From positions 4,588,001 to 4,652,000 of the forward strand of contig NZ_CP047020.1 of assembly GCF_009796285.1 (NCBI RefSeq): a stretch of DNA of 64,000 nt, in the 5' to 3' direction. The position numbers and the translations under genes were made by a program. Shown one piece after another: positions 1 through 8,580 of the stretch (position 1 is the stretch's first letter; each line of letters begins with the position of its first letter). Below the pieces are notes generated by a model. That model was not told the origin of the DNA and searched no databases. It saw only the letters and a list, made by a program, of their open reading frames with translations. This stretch comes from Streptomyces broussonetiae (GTDB taxonomy: Bacteria > Actinomycetota > Actinomycetes > Streptomycetales > Streptomycetaceae).

Positions 1-487
1 CCGCCGTGGAGGAGACGGCGAAACCGAGGTTGATGGCCCAGTAGTTGAGCGAGAAGGCCCGCACCCGGTCCTCGGGCCGGACGATGTCGGCCATCATCGC
101 CTGCACGGCCGGCCGGGAGGCGTTGGAGGCCATACCGACGAGGAAGGCGACGGCGGCGATGGCCGCGGGGTTCGTCATGAAGCCGAGCAGCGCGACCGAG
201 GCGGCGGTGGCGGACTGGGCGATGAGCAGGGTGGGCCGCCGTCCTAGCCGGTCGGCCATCACCCCGCCGCCCAGCGAGGAGACGACTCCGCCGAGTCCGT
301 GCAGCGAGGCGACGAGACCGGCGTAGGAGGCGGAGTAGCCGCGGTCGAGGGTCAGGTACAGGGCCATGAAGGTGGCCACGAAGGCACCGAGCCGGTTGAC
401 CAGCGTGCTGGTCCACAACCACCAGAACTCACGGGGGAGCCCGGAGACGGTCTCCCGGGCGGCTCGTCTGAGACGGGCGACGGACAT
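1..487 (-). CDS. MFS transporter, N-terminal part (runs off left edge)
   Basis: The first 162 residues of a major facilitator superfamily transporter are visible; the 3' end lies beyond the window. The protein begins MSVARLRRAARETVSGLP, followed by hydrophobic helices. The loop GGVMADRLGRRPTLLI matches the MFS motif A (GxxxDRxGRR type) between helices 2 and 3, which controls the conformational switch. The substrate cannot be inferred from this part; a drug or small-molecule exporter of the inner membrane is the usual reading. It diverges from gpmA across about 190 bp. The start is the first ATG of the frame. Confidence 0.85.
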   Translation of the reverse strand, partial: MSVARLRRAARETVSGLPREFWWLWTSTLVNRLGAFVATFMALYLTLDRGYSASYAGLVASLHGLGGVVSSLGGGVMADRLGRRPTLLIAQSATAASVALLGFMTNPAAIAAVAFLVGMASNASRPAVQAMMADIVRPEDRVRAFSLNYWAINLGFAVSSTA

Positions 488-661
488 GGCAGGAGACCCC
501 CGTGGATGCATGGATGTACGACGCCCCGGTCGCAGGGGCGATGTAAGCGGCGCAAGCGGTAGGCACAACTTACAGAAACCGGGCTGTCGGTGGCCACTCA
601 ATTAACAGACCCCGTCAACCGTCCACCCACCGGCCGGTCCGGGCAGCGCCTCGAACGCGTG

Positions 662-677
662 GATTACGCTCTTTCCC
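662..677 (+). promoter_or_regulatory. putative -10 box of gpmA, possibly leaderless transcript
   Basis: A TACGCT hexamer at 664-669 ends 8 bases before the gpmA ATG, and no purine-rich ribosome binding site lies in between. This spacing would put the transcript start at or very near the start codon, giving a leaderless mRNA, which is common in Streptomyces. No convincing -35 box is seen. This is inference from spacing only. Confidence 0.35.
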
Positions 678-1439
678 ATGGCCGACGCACCGTACAAGCT
701 GATCCTCCTCCGCCACGGCGAGAGCGAGTGGAACGCGAAGAACCTGTTCACCGGCTGGGTGGACGTCAACCTCAACGAGAAGGGCGAGAAGGAGGCGGTC
801 CGCGGTGGCGAGCTACTGAAGGACGCCGGCCTCCTCCCCGACGTGGTCCACACGTCCCTGCAGAAGCGCGCGATCCGTACGGCCCAACTGGCCCTCGAGT
901 CCGCGGACCGCCACTGGATCCCGGTCCATCGCAGCTGGCGCCTGAACGAACGCCACTACGGCGCCCTCCAGGGCAAGGACAAGGCGGCCACCCTGGCCGA
1001 GTTCGGCGAGGAGCAGTTCATGCTCTGGCGCCGCTCCTACGACACCCCGCCCCCGCCGCTGTCGGACGACTCCGAGTTCTCCCAGTTCGACGACGCGCGG
1101 TACGCCACGCTCCCGCCGGAGCTGCGCCCGAGGACGGAGTGCCTGAAGGACGTCGTCTTCCGCATGCTTCCGTACTGGTACGACGCGATCGTCCCGGACC
1201 TCCTCGACGGCCACACCGTCCTGGTCGCGGCCCACGGCAACTCGCTGCGCGCCCTCGTCAAGCACCTCGACGGCATCTCCGACGCCGACATCGCGGGCCT
1301 GAACATCCCGACCGGCATCCCGCTGTCCTACGAGCTGGACGAGAACTTCAAGCCGATCACCCCCGGCGGCACGTACCTCGACCCCGAGGCGGCCGCGGCG
1401 GCGATCGAGGCGGTCAAGAACCAGGGCAAGAAGAAGTAG
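678..1439 (+). CDS. gpmA: 2,3-bisphosphoglycerate-dependent phosphoglycerate mutase
   Basis: Interconverts 3-phosphoglycerate and 2-phosphoglycerate in glycolysis and gluconeogenesis, in the cytoplasm. The protein is 253 residues, the usual length. The phosphohistidine motif LLRHGESEWN places the catalytic histidine at residue 13, ERHYG lies mid-protein, and AAHGNSLRAL near residue 187 supplies the second active-site histidine. The lysine-rich tail ends KNQGKKK. Its last 18 bases plus part of the stop codon form the left copy of the repeat that bounds the integrated element, so the stop is TAG here, while the right-hand repeat reads TAA. Confidence 0.96.
   Translation: MADAPYKLILLRHGESEWNAKNLFTGWVDVNLNEKGEKEAVRGGELLKDAGLLPDVVHTSLQKRAIRTAQLALESADRHWIPVHRSWRLNERHYGALQGKDKAATLAEFGEEQFMLWRRSYDTPPPPLSDDSEFSQFDDARYATLPPELRPRTECLKDVVFRMLPYWYDAIVPDLLDGHTVLVAAHGNSLRALVKHLDGISDADIAGLNIPTGIPLSYELDENFKPITPGGTYLDPEAAAAAIEAVKNQGKKK
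1421..1438 (+). repeat. attL core: 18-bp direct repeat inside the 3' end of gpmA
   Basis: The 18 bases ccagggcaagaagaagta recur exactly at 13926-13943. This copy encodes the end of gpmA and the first two bases of its stop codon. The integrase gene starts its transcription toward this repeat and ends 80 bp away, the usual attL-int arrangement. Confidence 0.85.
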
Positions 1440-1452
1440 GGTTTGTGATCAT

Positions 1453-1492
1453 GCCCCTGACCTGCGCACATGGCGCAAGGCAGGGGCGTTTT
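1453..1492 (+). terminator. putative terminator brought in by the element behind gpmA
   Basis: An imperfect hairpin with outer arms gcccctg/caggggc and inner arms pairing ctgcgc with gcgcaag is followed by gttttc. It lies 14 bp after the gpmA stop and would replace the original terminator, which is now 12.5 kb away beyond attR. Confidence 0.6.
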
Positions 1493-1517
1493 CACGGCCT
1501 GGGCCCACTGTGGGCCC

Positions 1518-2753
1518 TCAGTGCCCCGGATCTTGTGGCCGAAGTACGCGACCGATGGCGTTCCGGGCCCGGTCCTGGCTACTGGGCATGAGGTGCGCGT
1601 ACACCTTCAGCGTCAGCCCCGGGTCGGAGTGCCCGAGGTACTCACTGACGGCCTTGATGCTCTCTCCCGCGTCCAGCAGAACCGACGCGTAGAAGTGCCT
1701 CAGGGCGTGCATGCCGTGCTCTCGCGCGGCGGCATGCTCACGGCTCTTCGCCCTGGGGATGACACCCGCCTTGGCGAGCGAGGGCTTCCAGTGGTCCTCG
1801 TTCAGCGACGTACGCCAGACGTGGCCGCCATTGGGCCCGCTGAAGATGAGCCGCTTGGTCACCGGCTGGCCGGCCGCTCGCATCCACGGCAACGTGACTT
1901 CGACGGGCGGGAAGCGCTTGATGTGCTCCTGGAGGGCTTCCACCACGGGATCGGGCAGAGGCACGTCACGGAGCTTGCCGCCCTTCGGGGGCGCGAAAAC
2001 GGCCTTACTCAGGCTCAGCTTGAGTTGCTGCACCACGTGCAGGGTGCCGGTCTCGAAGTCCAGCTCATCAACGGACAGCCCGAGAATCTCGCCCTGCCGC
2101 AGACCACAACCGGCGCCCACGTCGACCATGGTCCGGAAGCGTTCAACCATGGCGTCACGGACGGCAAAGACGCGTTCCGGCTGCCACGGGACGACACGAC
2201 GCGTGCCCATCTCGGGGAGCGTGACCGTCCGAGAGTTGCAGGGGTTCCGGCGAAGGTAACCGTCCTCCACGGCTGCGGAGAGGACAGCGCGGACGTTGGA
2301 GAAGATCACGCGCGCGTACGCGCCGGACATGCCGGACTCTTCGAGCTGGGTCACGAACTCGCGAATATGGCTCGGCTGAAACGATCCCAGCGAGCGTGAC
2401 CCGATGCGCGGGAACGCGTGCAGGCTGAGCTGAGACTGCATCGACGCGCGGGTATTCGGGTCGCCGCTCTGGCTTGCCAACCATCCTTCCGCGAACTCCT
2501 GGAAGGACGTCCGGGACGCGTTCGGATCGATGTAGTCGCCACGAGCCACGTCCGCAGCCATCTTGGCCAGCCACTGCTCAGCGAGCCGCTTCTGTCCGTC
2601 GGCGAACGACTTGCTCTTGCGCTTCCCGTCGGGCGCGAAGTAGCGCGCCCTGTAGCGCATGCCGGTTCCATACCGGGCTGTCTTGACCTTGTGCTTCTTG
2701 CCGTCGGCGTCCGTCTCGGTCTTGAACCAGCGGTCTTGGATGCTGCCTGCCAT
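1518..2753 (-). CDS. int: tyrosine-type site-specific integrase
   Basis: Catalyses recombination between attP and attB, and with the excisionase, excision. The 411-residue protein has an N-terminal arm-binding part, a core-binding SAM-like domain (about 83-165) and a C-terminal catalytic domain. The catalytic set is visible: R219 in GCGLRQGE, H349 and R352 in HALRH, H375 in EYLGH and nucleophile Y385 in KVYAHLM. The frame stays open further upstream, but the ATG at 2753 is preceded by a GAAGGGA ribosome site and matches where homologues usually begin. It lies next to attL and follows the excisionase gene with 90 bp between them. Confidence 0.93.
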   Translation of the reverse strand: MAGSIQDRWFKTETDADGKKHKVKTARYGTGMRYRARYFAPDGKRKSKSFADGQKRLAEQWLAKMAADVARGDYIDPNASRTSFQEFAEGWLASQSGDPNTRASMQSQLSLHAFPRIGSRSLGSFQPSHIREFVTQLEESGMSGAYARVIFSNVRAVLSAAVEDGYLRRNPCNSRTVTLPEMGTRRVVPWQPERVFAVRDAMVERFRTMVDVGAGCGLRQGEILGLSVDELDFETGTLHVVQQLKLSLSKAVFAPPKGGKLRDVPLPDPVVEALQEHIKRFPPVEVTLPWMRAAGQPVTKRLIFSGPNGGHVWRTSLNEDHWKPSLAKAGVIPRAKSREHAAAREHGMHALRHFYASVLLDAGESIKAVSEYLGHSDPGLTLKVYAHLMPSSQDRARNAIGRVLRPQDPGH

Positions 2754-2843
2754 GCGGGGGCGTGGTCCCTTCTGGGCATGGGATGGGGAGGGCCACGGTG
2801 TGGCCCTCCCCGGGGAGTTGGGTGGCACAGAGTGCGGGAAGCC

Positions 2844-3083
2844 TCAGGCGACGTCTTCGAGGGCGGTGCGTTCGGCCTCCCACGCCTGTACGGCGGCGGG
2901 GTTGAAGCGGATGTAGCGGCCCACGCGGAAGCCGGGCGGGCCGATGCGCTTGCGGCGCCACTGGTAGACGGTCTCGACGCTCGGGAGGCTGAACATGGTG
3001 ACCAGGTCTTCGGGGGTGAGGTAGCGGTCTGGGAGGCCGCCGTGCAGGAGAGCGCGCGGGTCGGTCGGCTCTTCGCTGGCCAT
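2844..3083 (-). CDS. excisionase-like helix-turn-helix protein
   Basis: A 79-residue protein with a MerR/excisionase-type winged helix: LTPEDLVTMFSLPSVETVYQW followed by GPPGFRVGRYIRF (HTH_17 family). Such proteins bend DNA at att sites and turn the integrase toward excision. The ATG at 3083 has AGGAG 8 bases upstream; the open frame extends further but without a comparable site. It is directly upstream of int and probably cotranscribed with it, the standard xis-int order. A role in regulation of the repeat cluster immediately upstream is also possible. Confidence 0.85.
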   Translation of the reverse strand: MASEEPTDPRALLHGGLPDRYLTPEDLVTMFSLPSVETVYQWRRKRIGPPGFRVGRYIRFNPAAVQAWEAERTALEDVA

Positions 3084-3176
3084 GGCTGGTGACTCCTCAT
3101 GTCCGTTGTGGGATGGGGTGAGGCGTCCTGCGGTGGGGACGAGGGCGGGGCTCGTGTGTGTCCGAGGTTCGGATTT

Positions 3177-3386
3177 CTGCGTCACCCGCGTCATCAGCGT
3201 CACCCGGGCTTCTGACCTGCGGTTTCGGGTGACGCAGAGCGGTGGGGGTGCGTCACCGGTGACGCAGGCCGTTCGTCGTCGGTGACGCAGATGACGCAGG
3301 GTGACGCAGCCCTAGGCCGTCTGCGTCACCCCTGTCTGCGCAGGTCACCGGCCGTTTTCTGGGCCCGGGTGACGCAGGTGACGCAG
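3177..3386. repeat. cluster of about eleven GGTGACGCAG repeats; candidate replication origin
   Basis: In 210 bp the decamer ggtgacgcag or a near copy occurs in both orientations: inverted at 3177, 3195, 3248 and 3321, direct at 3228, 3258, 3281, 3291, 3300, 3368 and 3377. Copies at 3249-3266 abut to form a perfect 18-bp palindrome. A short A-rich stretch (3398-3408) follows. The cluster lies between the excisionase and the replication genes. Iteron arrays of this kind usually bind a replication initiator or a recombination directionality factor; assignment as origin is inference. Confidence 0.6.
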
Positions 3387-3501
3387 CGTTCCCCTACTTA
3401 GGAAAAAGTGGGGGCTGCCTGTGGTGGTGCGGTGCCGCTCAGGACGTGAAGAAGGAGCCGCTGCGCGGCACGACCTGAGCAGGGCGGCGCCGCCGCCGAA
3501 C

Positions 3502-3541
3502 AGCAAGAAGAGCACGCGCGGGCAGTGGTGCTCTTCTTGCT
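3502..3541 (-). terminator. 14-bp perfect hairpin after the helicase gene
   Basis: Arms agcaagaagagcac (3502-3515) and gtgctcttcttgct (3528-3541) pair perfectly around a 12-base loop. It is 23 bp beyond the stop of the minus-strand helicase gene, so it probably ends the replication transcript and shields the repeat cluster. There is no following T run, as is frequent in Streptomyces. Confidence 0.6.
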
Positions 3542-3564
3542 TGTGCGGTGGTGCGGCGAGGCCG

Positions 3565-5040
3565 CTAGAAGGCCGGTTGCTGCTCGTGCGGGGGCGGTGG
3601 CAGCAGCCGGGTCATTTCGAGGTAGCGGCCCTCTTTAGTGCGCCCGGAGTCGATGAGGACGCCTCGGGCGGCGAGGGTGGGCTGTAGCCGCTTGAGCCGG
3701 TCGGAGAGCACCTTTCCGGTGGTCGGCCAGCCTTTGGGCAGGGGCCGGTACTCCTCGCCGGTGTAGAGGCGGGTGAGGCAGTGCAGCCACTCGGTCGAGG
3801 TCATCCGCTGGTCCGCGCCCGGTTCGAGGGTGTCGGCGTACTGGAGGACGGTCTGTGCCAACAGGTCGCCCTCGATCACGTCGTCGTTCAGGTCGTCCAG
3901 GCTGGCCCGGTAGGCGGTGAGAGCCCCCAGGCCGGTGGCTGCGTCGAGCTGCGCGCACAGGTGCGCGAAGTCGGCCATGCGCAGGTCGATGGGGGTCTCG
4001 GCCTCTGCCGCGCGGACCTTGACGGTGAGGTCGAGGAGCGAGCCGAGGACCACGGGCAGGATCTGCGCGTACTCGGTCCACAGCTCATCCTCGGTGCGCC
4101 GTACCCGGGGCCGCTCCAACCGCAGCGGCAGCAGCCGTTCGGCGAGGTCGGGGCGGATGACACCGACGTCGATACCGGTCATGAGCAGGGGGCGGCGGTA
4201 GCCGACGCGGAAGACGTCCCCGTCGGTGAACAGGGCCCGCTTGACGTTCTCGGCTCCGGTGACGATGCAGCACATCGCGTCCGACAGTTCCGGGGTCATG
4301 TGGGAGAGGTTGTCCAGGGCGGTGACCCATCCGGCCGCTACCGCCGTGATCAGGTTCTCCTCATCCTTGGGGGCGCGGCGCAGGTCCCCGCTCATGCCCT
4401 CGATGATGCGCACCAGCATCCGCCCGCCGGTGGACTTGCCCGCACCCTGCGGTCCGGTGAGGAACGGGGCGGGGACGGGCACGGACGGCCCGAGGCAGCC
4501 GATCAGCCACGCGATGGCCAGGCACTCGGTCTCCGCCGTGGCGAAGTTGCACAGGCGGAGCAGCAGGTCGATGCCTTTGCCGTTGGTGTCCTTGGCCGGC
4601 AGGGGCAGTTCCCCGGTGAGCTGGGTGCGCCGCCAGGACACCTCGCGCGGGTCCGGGACGGCGATGTCCCACCCGGTGGGGTGGATACGGACCGACTGTC
4701 CGTCGTCGCGGCCCAGGTCCAGCCACGTGGCGCCGTCGAAGCCGGGGGCCACGCGGATGTGCACGGGCTGTACGTCCTCGGTCAGCGCGAGTGCTTCGAT
4801 CAAATCCAACGCCTCCTTGAGTGCGGTCCCGTTGAACACGCCGCGCCCGTCCTTGAACAGTCCGACCATGAGTTCCTGGCGGTGGCTGCCGGTGGTGCCC
4901 TGGGAGCGGATCGGGCGGGCAACGGGGTGGCCGTTGCGCTGCGCGTACACGGTGCCGTCGGCGGTGCGGAAGTAGCGGAAGTGCGCTTGGGCGTAGTCGG
5001 TGATGATCTCGCGGGCGGGGTTCTTCTCGTCCTCGGGCAT
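3565..5040 (-). CDS. helicase-like P-loop ATPase of the element's replication module
   Basis: The 491-residue protein carries a Walker A motif GPQGAGKST (196-204) and a Walker B-like WVTALDN (238-244), followed by a segment rich in conserved arginines (ERLLPLRLERPR) of the kind seen in D5/phage-type superfamily 3 helicases and DUF927-related ATPases. It starts 3 bp after the Prim-Pol stop, so the two are translationally linked. With Prim-Pol it probably unwinds and primes the excised element during replication. The N-terminal 150 residues match no domain I recognise. A frame extension upstream to 5163 overlaps Prim-Pol and is rejected in favour of the ATG at 5040. Confidence 0.8.
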   Translation of the reverse strand: MPEDEKNPAREIITDYAQAHFRYFRTADGTVYAQRNGHPVARPIRSQGTTGSHRQELMVGLFKDGRGVFNGTALKEALDLIEALALTEDVQPVHIRVAPGFDGATWLDLGRDDGQSVRIHPTGWDIAVPDPREVSWRRTQLTGELPLPAKDTNGKGIDLLLRLCNFATAETECLAIAWLIGCLGPSVPVPAPFLTGPQGAGKSTGGRMLVRIIEGMSGDLRRAPKDEENLITAVAAGWVTALDNLSHMTPELSDAMCCIVTGAENVKRALFTDGDVFRVGYRRPLLMTGIDVGVIRPDLAERLLPLRLERPRVRRTEDELWTEYAQILPVVLGSLLDLTVKVRAAEAETPIDLRMADFAHLCAQLDAATGLGALTAYRASLDDLNDDVIEGDLLAQTVLQYADTLEPGADQRMTSTEWLHCLTRLYTGEEYRPLPKGWPTTGKVLSDRLKRLQPTLAARGVLIDSGRTKEGRYLEMTRLLPPPPHEQQPAF

Positions 5041-5042
5041 GG

Positions 5043-5903
5043 CTACATCCCCAGTGCGGTGCGGGCGTTGGTCCACGCGTCGGTGCAGTGCCGTGGCGTT
5101 TCGCCCTTGGCCTGCGCAGCGGTGAACAGCCGGGCAACGTGGGCGTCGGTCAGGCAGCCACACCGGCCGTGCGTCGAGAGCACCGCGAGGAACGTGCGGT
5201 AGACCGTGGCGTGGATCGCGCTACGGGCCTCCGTGATGCGCTGCTCCGCCATGGCGATGCCGCGTTCGAGATAGGTGGGCGTGCGATGGCGGCACTCGCC
5301 CGTGCCGGCCGGTGCGGTCATGGTGATGGCCTGCGGTGCGGGCCGGACCGTGGCGGGCCTGCTCACGACCAGCGCGCGCACGGCATCCGGCAGGGTGGTC
5401 ATGGTGCCGGTGCCGAACCCGAGCCAACGGGCGTAGGCCATCGTGGACTTGATGTCCACGCCGGGCCGTACGGCGTTGGCGGACTGCATGGCGCCCTGGT
5501 AAAGCCAGTGCTCGCCACGGGTGGTGGGTACGACCTGCGTGGCGGGCAGGGTCTCGCGGGCCAACGCGATTGCGTCGGCGTTGTCCAGGTCCACGACCGT
5601 CAGTCCCGCTCCGCCCGGGTGGTAGGCGACGGCTTCGGCGTGCAGCCATGCGCGGCGCCAGGGGTCGGAGGTGAGGATGCGCGGGTCGGTGGTCGCGGCG
5701 GCCCACGCGTGGCAGGGTCCGGGGCAGGTGCACGGCCCGGGGGTCTTCATGTTGGGTCGGCCGCCGCAGGCGTTGTTGGTGCAGCGAGGGCAGTTGCCGA
5801 ACGGCACCTTCCCGGCTCGTAACGGCAGCACGGGCAGTCCAGAGGCGGCCAGGGCGAGAGCGGTCCGCAGGTGCTCTCCCCGAATGGTGGTCGGTTGGGT
5901 CAT
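5043..5903 (-). CDS. bifunctional DNA primase/polymerase (Prim-Pol) replication protein
   Basis: A 286-residue archaeo-eukaryotic-primase-type protein. The start GLPVLPLRAGKVP is typical of the Prim-Pol domain; a cysteine-rich insert (CPRC, CTCPGPC) at about 38-63 probably binds zinc; the metal-binding acidic motif is VVDLDNADA and HWLYQG is the third conserved element. In AICEs this protein defines the RepPP replication class and synthesises primers on the excised circle. The codon for Leu28 (5820-5822 on the complement) is TTA, which is rare in Streptomyces and read by the bldA tRNA. A GGAG site precedes the ATG. Confidence 0.88.
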   Translation of the reverse strand: MTQPTTIRGEHLRTALALAASGLPVLPLRAGKVPFGNCPRCTNNACGGRPNMKTPGPCTCPGPCHAWAAATTDPRILTSDPWRRAWLHAEAVAYHPGGAGLTVVDLDNADAIALARETLPATQVVPTTRGEHWLYQGAMQSANAVRPGVDIKSTMAYARWLGFGTGTMTTLPDAVRALVVSRPATVRPAPQAITMTAPAGTGECRHRTPTYLERGIAMAEQRITEARSAIHATVYRTFLAVLSTHGRCGCLTDAHVARLFTAAQAKGETPRHCTDAWTNARTALGM

Positions 5904-5997
5904 CCTGGAGGTCTCCAGTTCGCTATGGACGTGCTGGATTGGCGGCGGCCCCGGTTCTTGGTCGGATGGGGGCCGCCGTTGTTGTTCACGGGGACGG

Positions 5998-7842
5998 TCA
6001 GGCTGCCTGGCTGCCGGGCAGCAGCCGGCCGTCGGCGGTCCGGTGCAGGGCGCCGCTGGAGGTGAGGGTCTTGATCTCGCGGGAGACGGTTCCCTTGTTG
6101 AGGCCGGTGGCGTCGGCCACGTCCTTGGCGGTGCGGGCCCCGGACTGCACGGCGGCGAGCACCTTGTCCCGGTTGCTCACGGCTCCCGGCTGCGGGGCGG
6201 TGTTCTTGACCAGGTGCAGCGGTGTGCGCGGCGCCTGCCCGCTGGTGGACCGTGCGGGGGACCAGATGGACTTGGGCAGGTCGCGTACGCCCGCGTCGTC
6301 CAGGGTCCAGGTGCGCAGCATGCGCGGCCCGTAGCCCTTGAGGTAGCCGTGGCCCCGGTACTCGCGGCCGTCGGGGATCTGGTGCGGCGCGTAGTGCGCG
6401 CAGTCATCCAAGGCGACCTGTGCCTGAGTGGTGCCGGCCACCCGCAGCGAGAACCGCGTCAGGAGGTTCGGCGCGATCAGCTTGTGCACGCCCGGGGCGC
6501 CGCCGTCGGTGAGCGGGTACTGCGTGGCCCACCACAGGACGACACCGCGCGAGCGACCCAGCGAGGACAGCTCGATCAGCCGCTGCAAGCGGTCCTTGTC
6601 CTTGCTGATCAGAGCCAGGATCACCTGTCCCTCGTCCACGACGACGGTGAGCTGACGGCCGTCCCACACGCTGATCCCGCGCTGCTTCATGTCGTGCTTG
6701 CGGCGGGTCATCTCCGCGTGAGCCTGGTCCACCGCGTCGGTGATCTCGTCCTGTTCCACGGCGACGCGGCAGACCGCTTCCCAGATGTTGGCCTCTTCGC
6801 CCTTGCCGTCGATGAGCAGCAGGTCACCGCGCAGGTGGGCGGTGGCCATCAGCGGACGGAACGACCACGACTTGCCGGTACCCGAAGCGCCGGATACCAG
6901 CAGTCGCTCATCGAAGGGGACCAGGACCTCATCGCCGGTTTCGGTGTCCAGACCGAGGCTCATCATCAGCGGGTCGGACGGGATGCGGTCCGGGGTCCAC
7001 AGCGAGGAGACGCCCGCGGCTGCCGACCGGGTCGCCAGCGTGAGGACGGCCCACCCGCCGCGCGAGGCGGACGTGATCCGGATGCGCAGCGCGGTGCGCG
7101 CACCCAGCAGTGCACGGACCGAATCGGCCTTGTCCGCGAGCGTCTTGACGGTCCACGTGCCGTCCAGGCGGATCTCACACCGGATGCCGCCCGGCTCGAT
7201 CGCCGGGGGCGTGGTGACCGTCCCGGACAGCCCCCGGTCCGGCGCGTGCTCGACCCAGTACGACGGGTCGAGCCGTTCCATGAGCTGACGCTCTTCCGGC
7301 GACAGCGAGGCATCCACCGGCACGCGCAGCTTGCGCCGACCGAGCGCGAGCGCGGCCACGTTCGCCCCGATCAGCACGGCCGAGGTCGCGGTGGGCCACA
7401 GGGTCAGGTGCGCGGTGGACATGAGCGCGGACGCGACCGCGCTCGGCACCGCGTGGACCGAGTGCACCTGAACGGCGCGGGCCTTGAGCGTGGTCGGGTA
7501 GTTCACGCGCGCGGCCTTGAGCTTGGCGCGCGTGTCGCGCTCGTGCTTCAACGCTGCCTTGGCAGCGACGCGGGCCGCGCGGCGACCGGCCGCGAAGGGG
7601 TTGTTCGACGCGGCCCGCGCGGACAGTTGCTGCGACTTGGCCGTGGACAGCGTGGAGCGCGCGGCGTTGTGCTCCTTCTGCGCGGCCATGAGCGCCTTCA
7701 AGTGCTCCGGGGTGCGCAGCTTGTTGCGCCGCTCCGCCTCAAGGTCCCAGCGGGCCGCGAACGGAGCGCACACCGGAGCGAGCGAGTCCAGTGCCGTCGT
7801 GGTGGTGTTGGTGGTGGTCATCCATGCTTGCTTCCAGTCCAC
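5998..7842 (-). CDS. tra: FtsK/SpoIIIE-type conjugative DNA translocase (TraB/TraSA-like)
   Basis: The main transfer protein: a membrane-associated hexameric ATPase that pumps double-stranded DNA between mycelial compartments. In 614 residues there is a basic, alanine-rich N-terminus, hydrophobic helices near 130-167, Walker A GASGTGKS (318-325), Walker B LTVVVDEGQ (about 397-405) and a C-terminal winged helix (about 558-606, VADATGLNKGTVSREIKTL), comparable with the FtsK gamma domain that recognises 8-bp repeats. The GTG at 7842 has GGAGGA 7 bases upstream and is preferred over the ATG at 7821. Confidence 0.92.
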   Translation of the reverse strand: MDWKQAWMTTTNTTTTALDSLAPVCAPFAARWDLEAERRNKLRTPEHLKALMAAQKEHNAARSTLSTAKSQQLSARAASNNPFAAGRRAARVAAKAALKHERDTRAKLKAARVNYPTTLKARAVQVHSVHAVPSAVASALMSTAHLTLWPTATSAVLIGANVAALALGRRKLRVPVDASLSPEERQLMERLDPSYWVEHAPDRGLSGTVTTPPAIEPGGIRCEIRLDGTWTVKTLADKADSVRALLGARTALRIRITSASRGGWAVLTLATRSAAAGVSSLWTPDRIPSDPLMMSLGLDTETGDEVLVPFDERLLVSGASGTGKSWSFRPLMATAHLRGDLLLIDGKGEEANIWEAVCRVAVEQDEITDAVDQAHAEMTRRKHDMKQRGISVWDGRQLTVVVDEGQVILALISKDKDRLQRLIELSSLGRSRGVVLWWATQYPLTDGGAPGVHKLIAPNLLTRFSLRVAGTTQAQVALDDCAHYAPHQIPDGREYRGHGYLKGYGPRMLRTWTLDDAGVRDLPKSIWSPARSTSGQAPRTPLHLVKNTAPQPGAVSNRDKVLAAVQSGARTAKDVADATGLNKGTVSREIKTLTSSGALHRTADGRLLPGSQAA

Positions 7843-8181
7843 GAAAGGGTCCTCCGAGACCGTGGATGAGGGCCGGTGCGCCGTTGCGTGGCGTCACCGG
7901 CCCGCCCGAGTTGCAGAGATGGGGCTGTCGGTTGCGTCGACAGCACCGGTTGAACCCCTGCAACCACGTCTGACCTGCGATGTTGCAGAGTTGAGTGGTG
8001 GGAGGGGTGGGGGCCCTACGCGCACGCGCGCGTGGAGGGCCGGAAAATCGGGCCGTGCAACCCCCTCACGGGGCCCTGAACGGCCGTTCACGGCCCGGGG
8101 GGTCTCGACCTATCTGCGAGGGGGGACGAAGGCTCTACGGGCCGCCTACGGCTTCCGCCTTTTGTCGGGCGGTTGAGAGGG
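7843..8181. other. 339-bp gap in the transfer operon without a recognised gene
   Basis: No convincing coding frame is seen. The stretch has three short gttgcag repeats (7910-7990) and a GC-rich imperfect hairpin near 8009-8041 (arms ggccct and agggcc with an alternating cgcg core), which may attenuate or punctuate the long minus-strand operon before the tra gene. Confidence 0.45.
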
Positions 8182-8565
8182 TCAACGTCCCTTGCGGCCA
8201 AGCCTCTTGGCGGCGGCCTTGCCGTCACTTCCGCCGACCGAGCGGACGACGGTGACCACGCCCCAGGCCATGACAGCGGCCAGAAAGGCGAGCATGGCGA
8301 GATCGGCGGCCATCGCGGTCAGCACGCCGACCAACAGCGGGCCGAAGTACACCCCGGCGGCCACCGCACCGGCCCCGACGCCGGAGCCGAGCGCGATGCG
8401 CTGCACCGTGCGGTCCGGCGGCGCGTGGTGGATGTGCTGCACCACCATCGGCGGCGCCACCTGCGCGGGCGGCATGGGGGTGAGGGTGGCGGGCCGGTCG
8501 TTGTAGACGTAGCGGCCGTCCGGGAGACGGACGACGCTGGGCATGGGCAGGTTGTCGGAGTCCAC
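8182..8565 (-). CDS. small membrane protein of the transfer module
   Basis: A 127-residue protein with a polar N-terminus (LPDGRYVYNDRPATLTPMPP), two or three hydrophobic helices between about residues 55 and 108 and a basic tail GKAAAKRLGRKGR. Position between the FtsK-like gene and the Spd-like genes, size and topology fit spread-type (Spd/DUF) proteins of Streptomyces plasmids and AICEs, which help intramycelial spread. The GTG start at 8565 has GGGAGG upstream. No catalytic motif; the exact family is not assigned. Confidence 0.7.
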   Translation of the reverse strand: MDSDNLPMPSVVRLPDGRYVYNDRPATLTPMPPAQVAPPMVVQHIHHAPPDRTVQRIALGSGVGAGAVAAGVYFGPLLVGVLTAMAADLAMLAFLAAVMAWGVVTVVRSVGGSDGKAAAKRLGRKGR

Positions 8566-8580
8566 CAGGGACCTCCCAGG

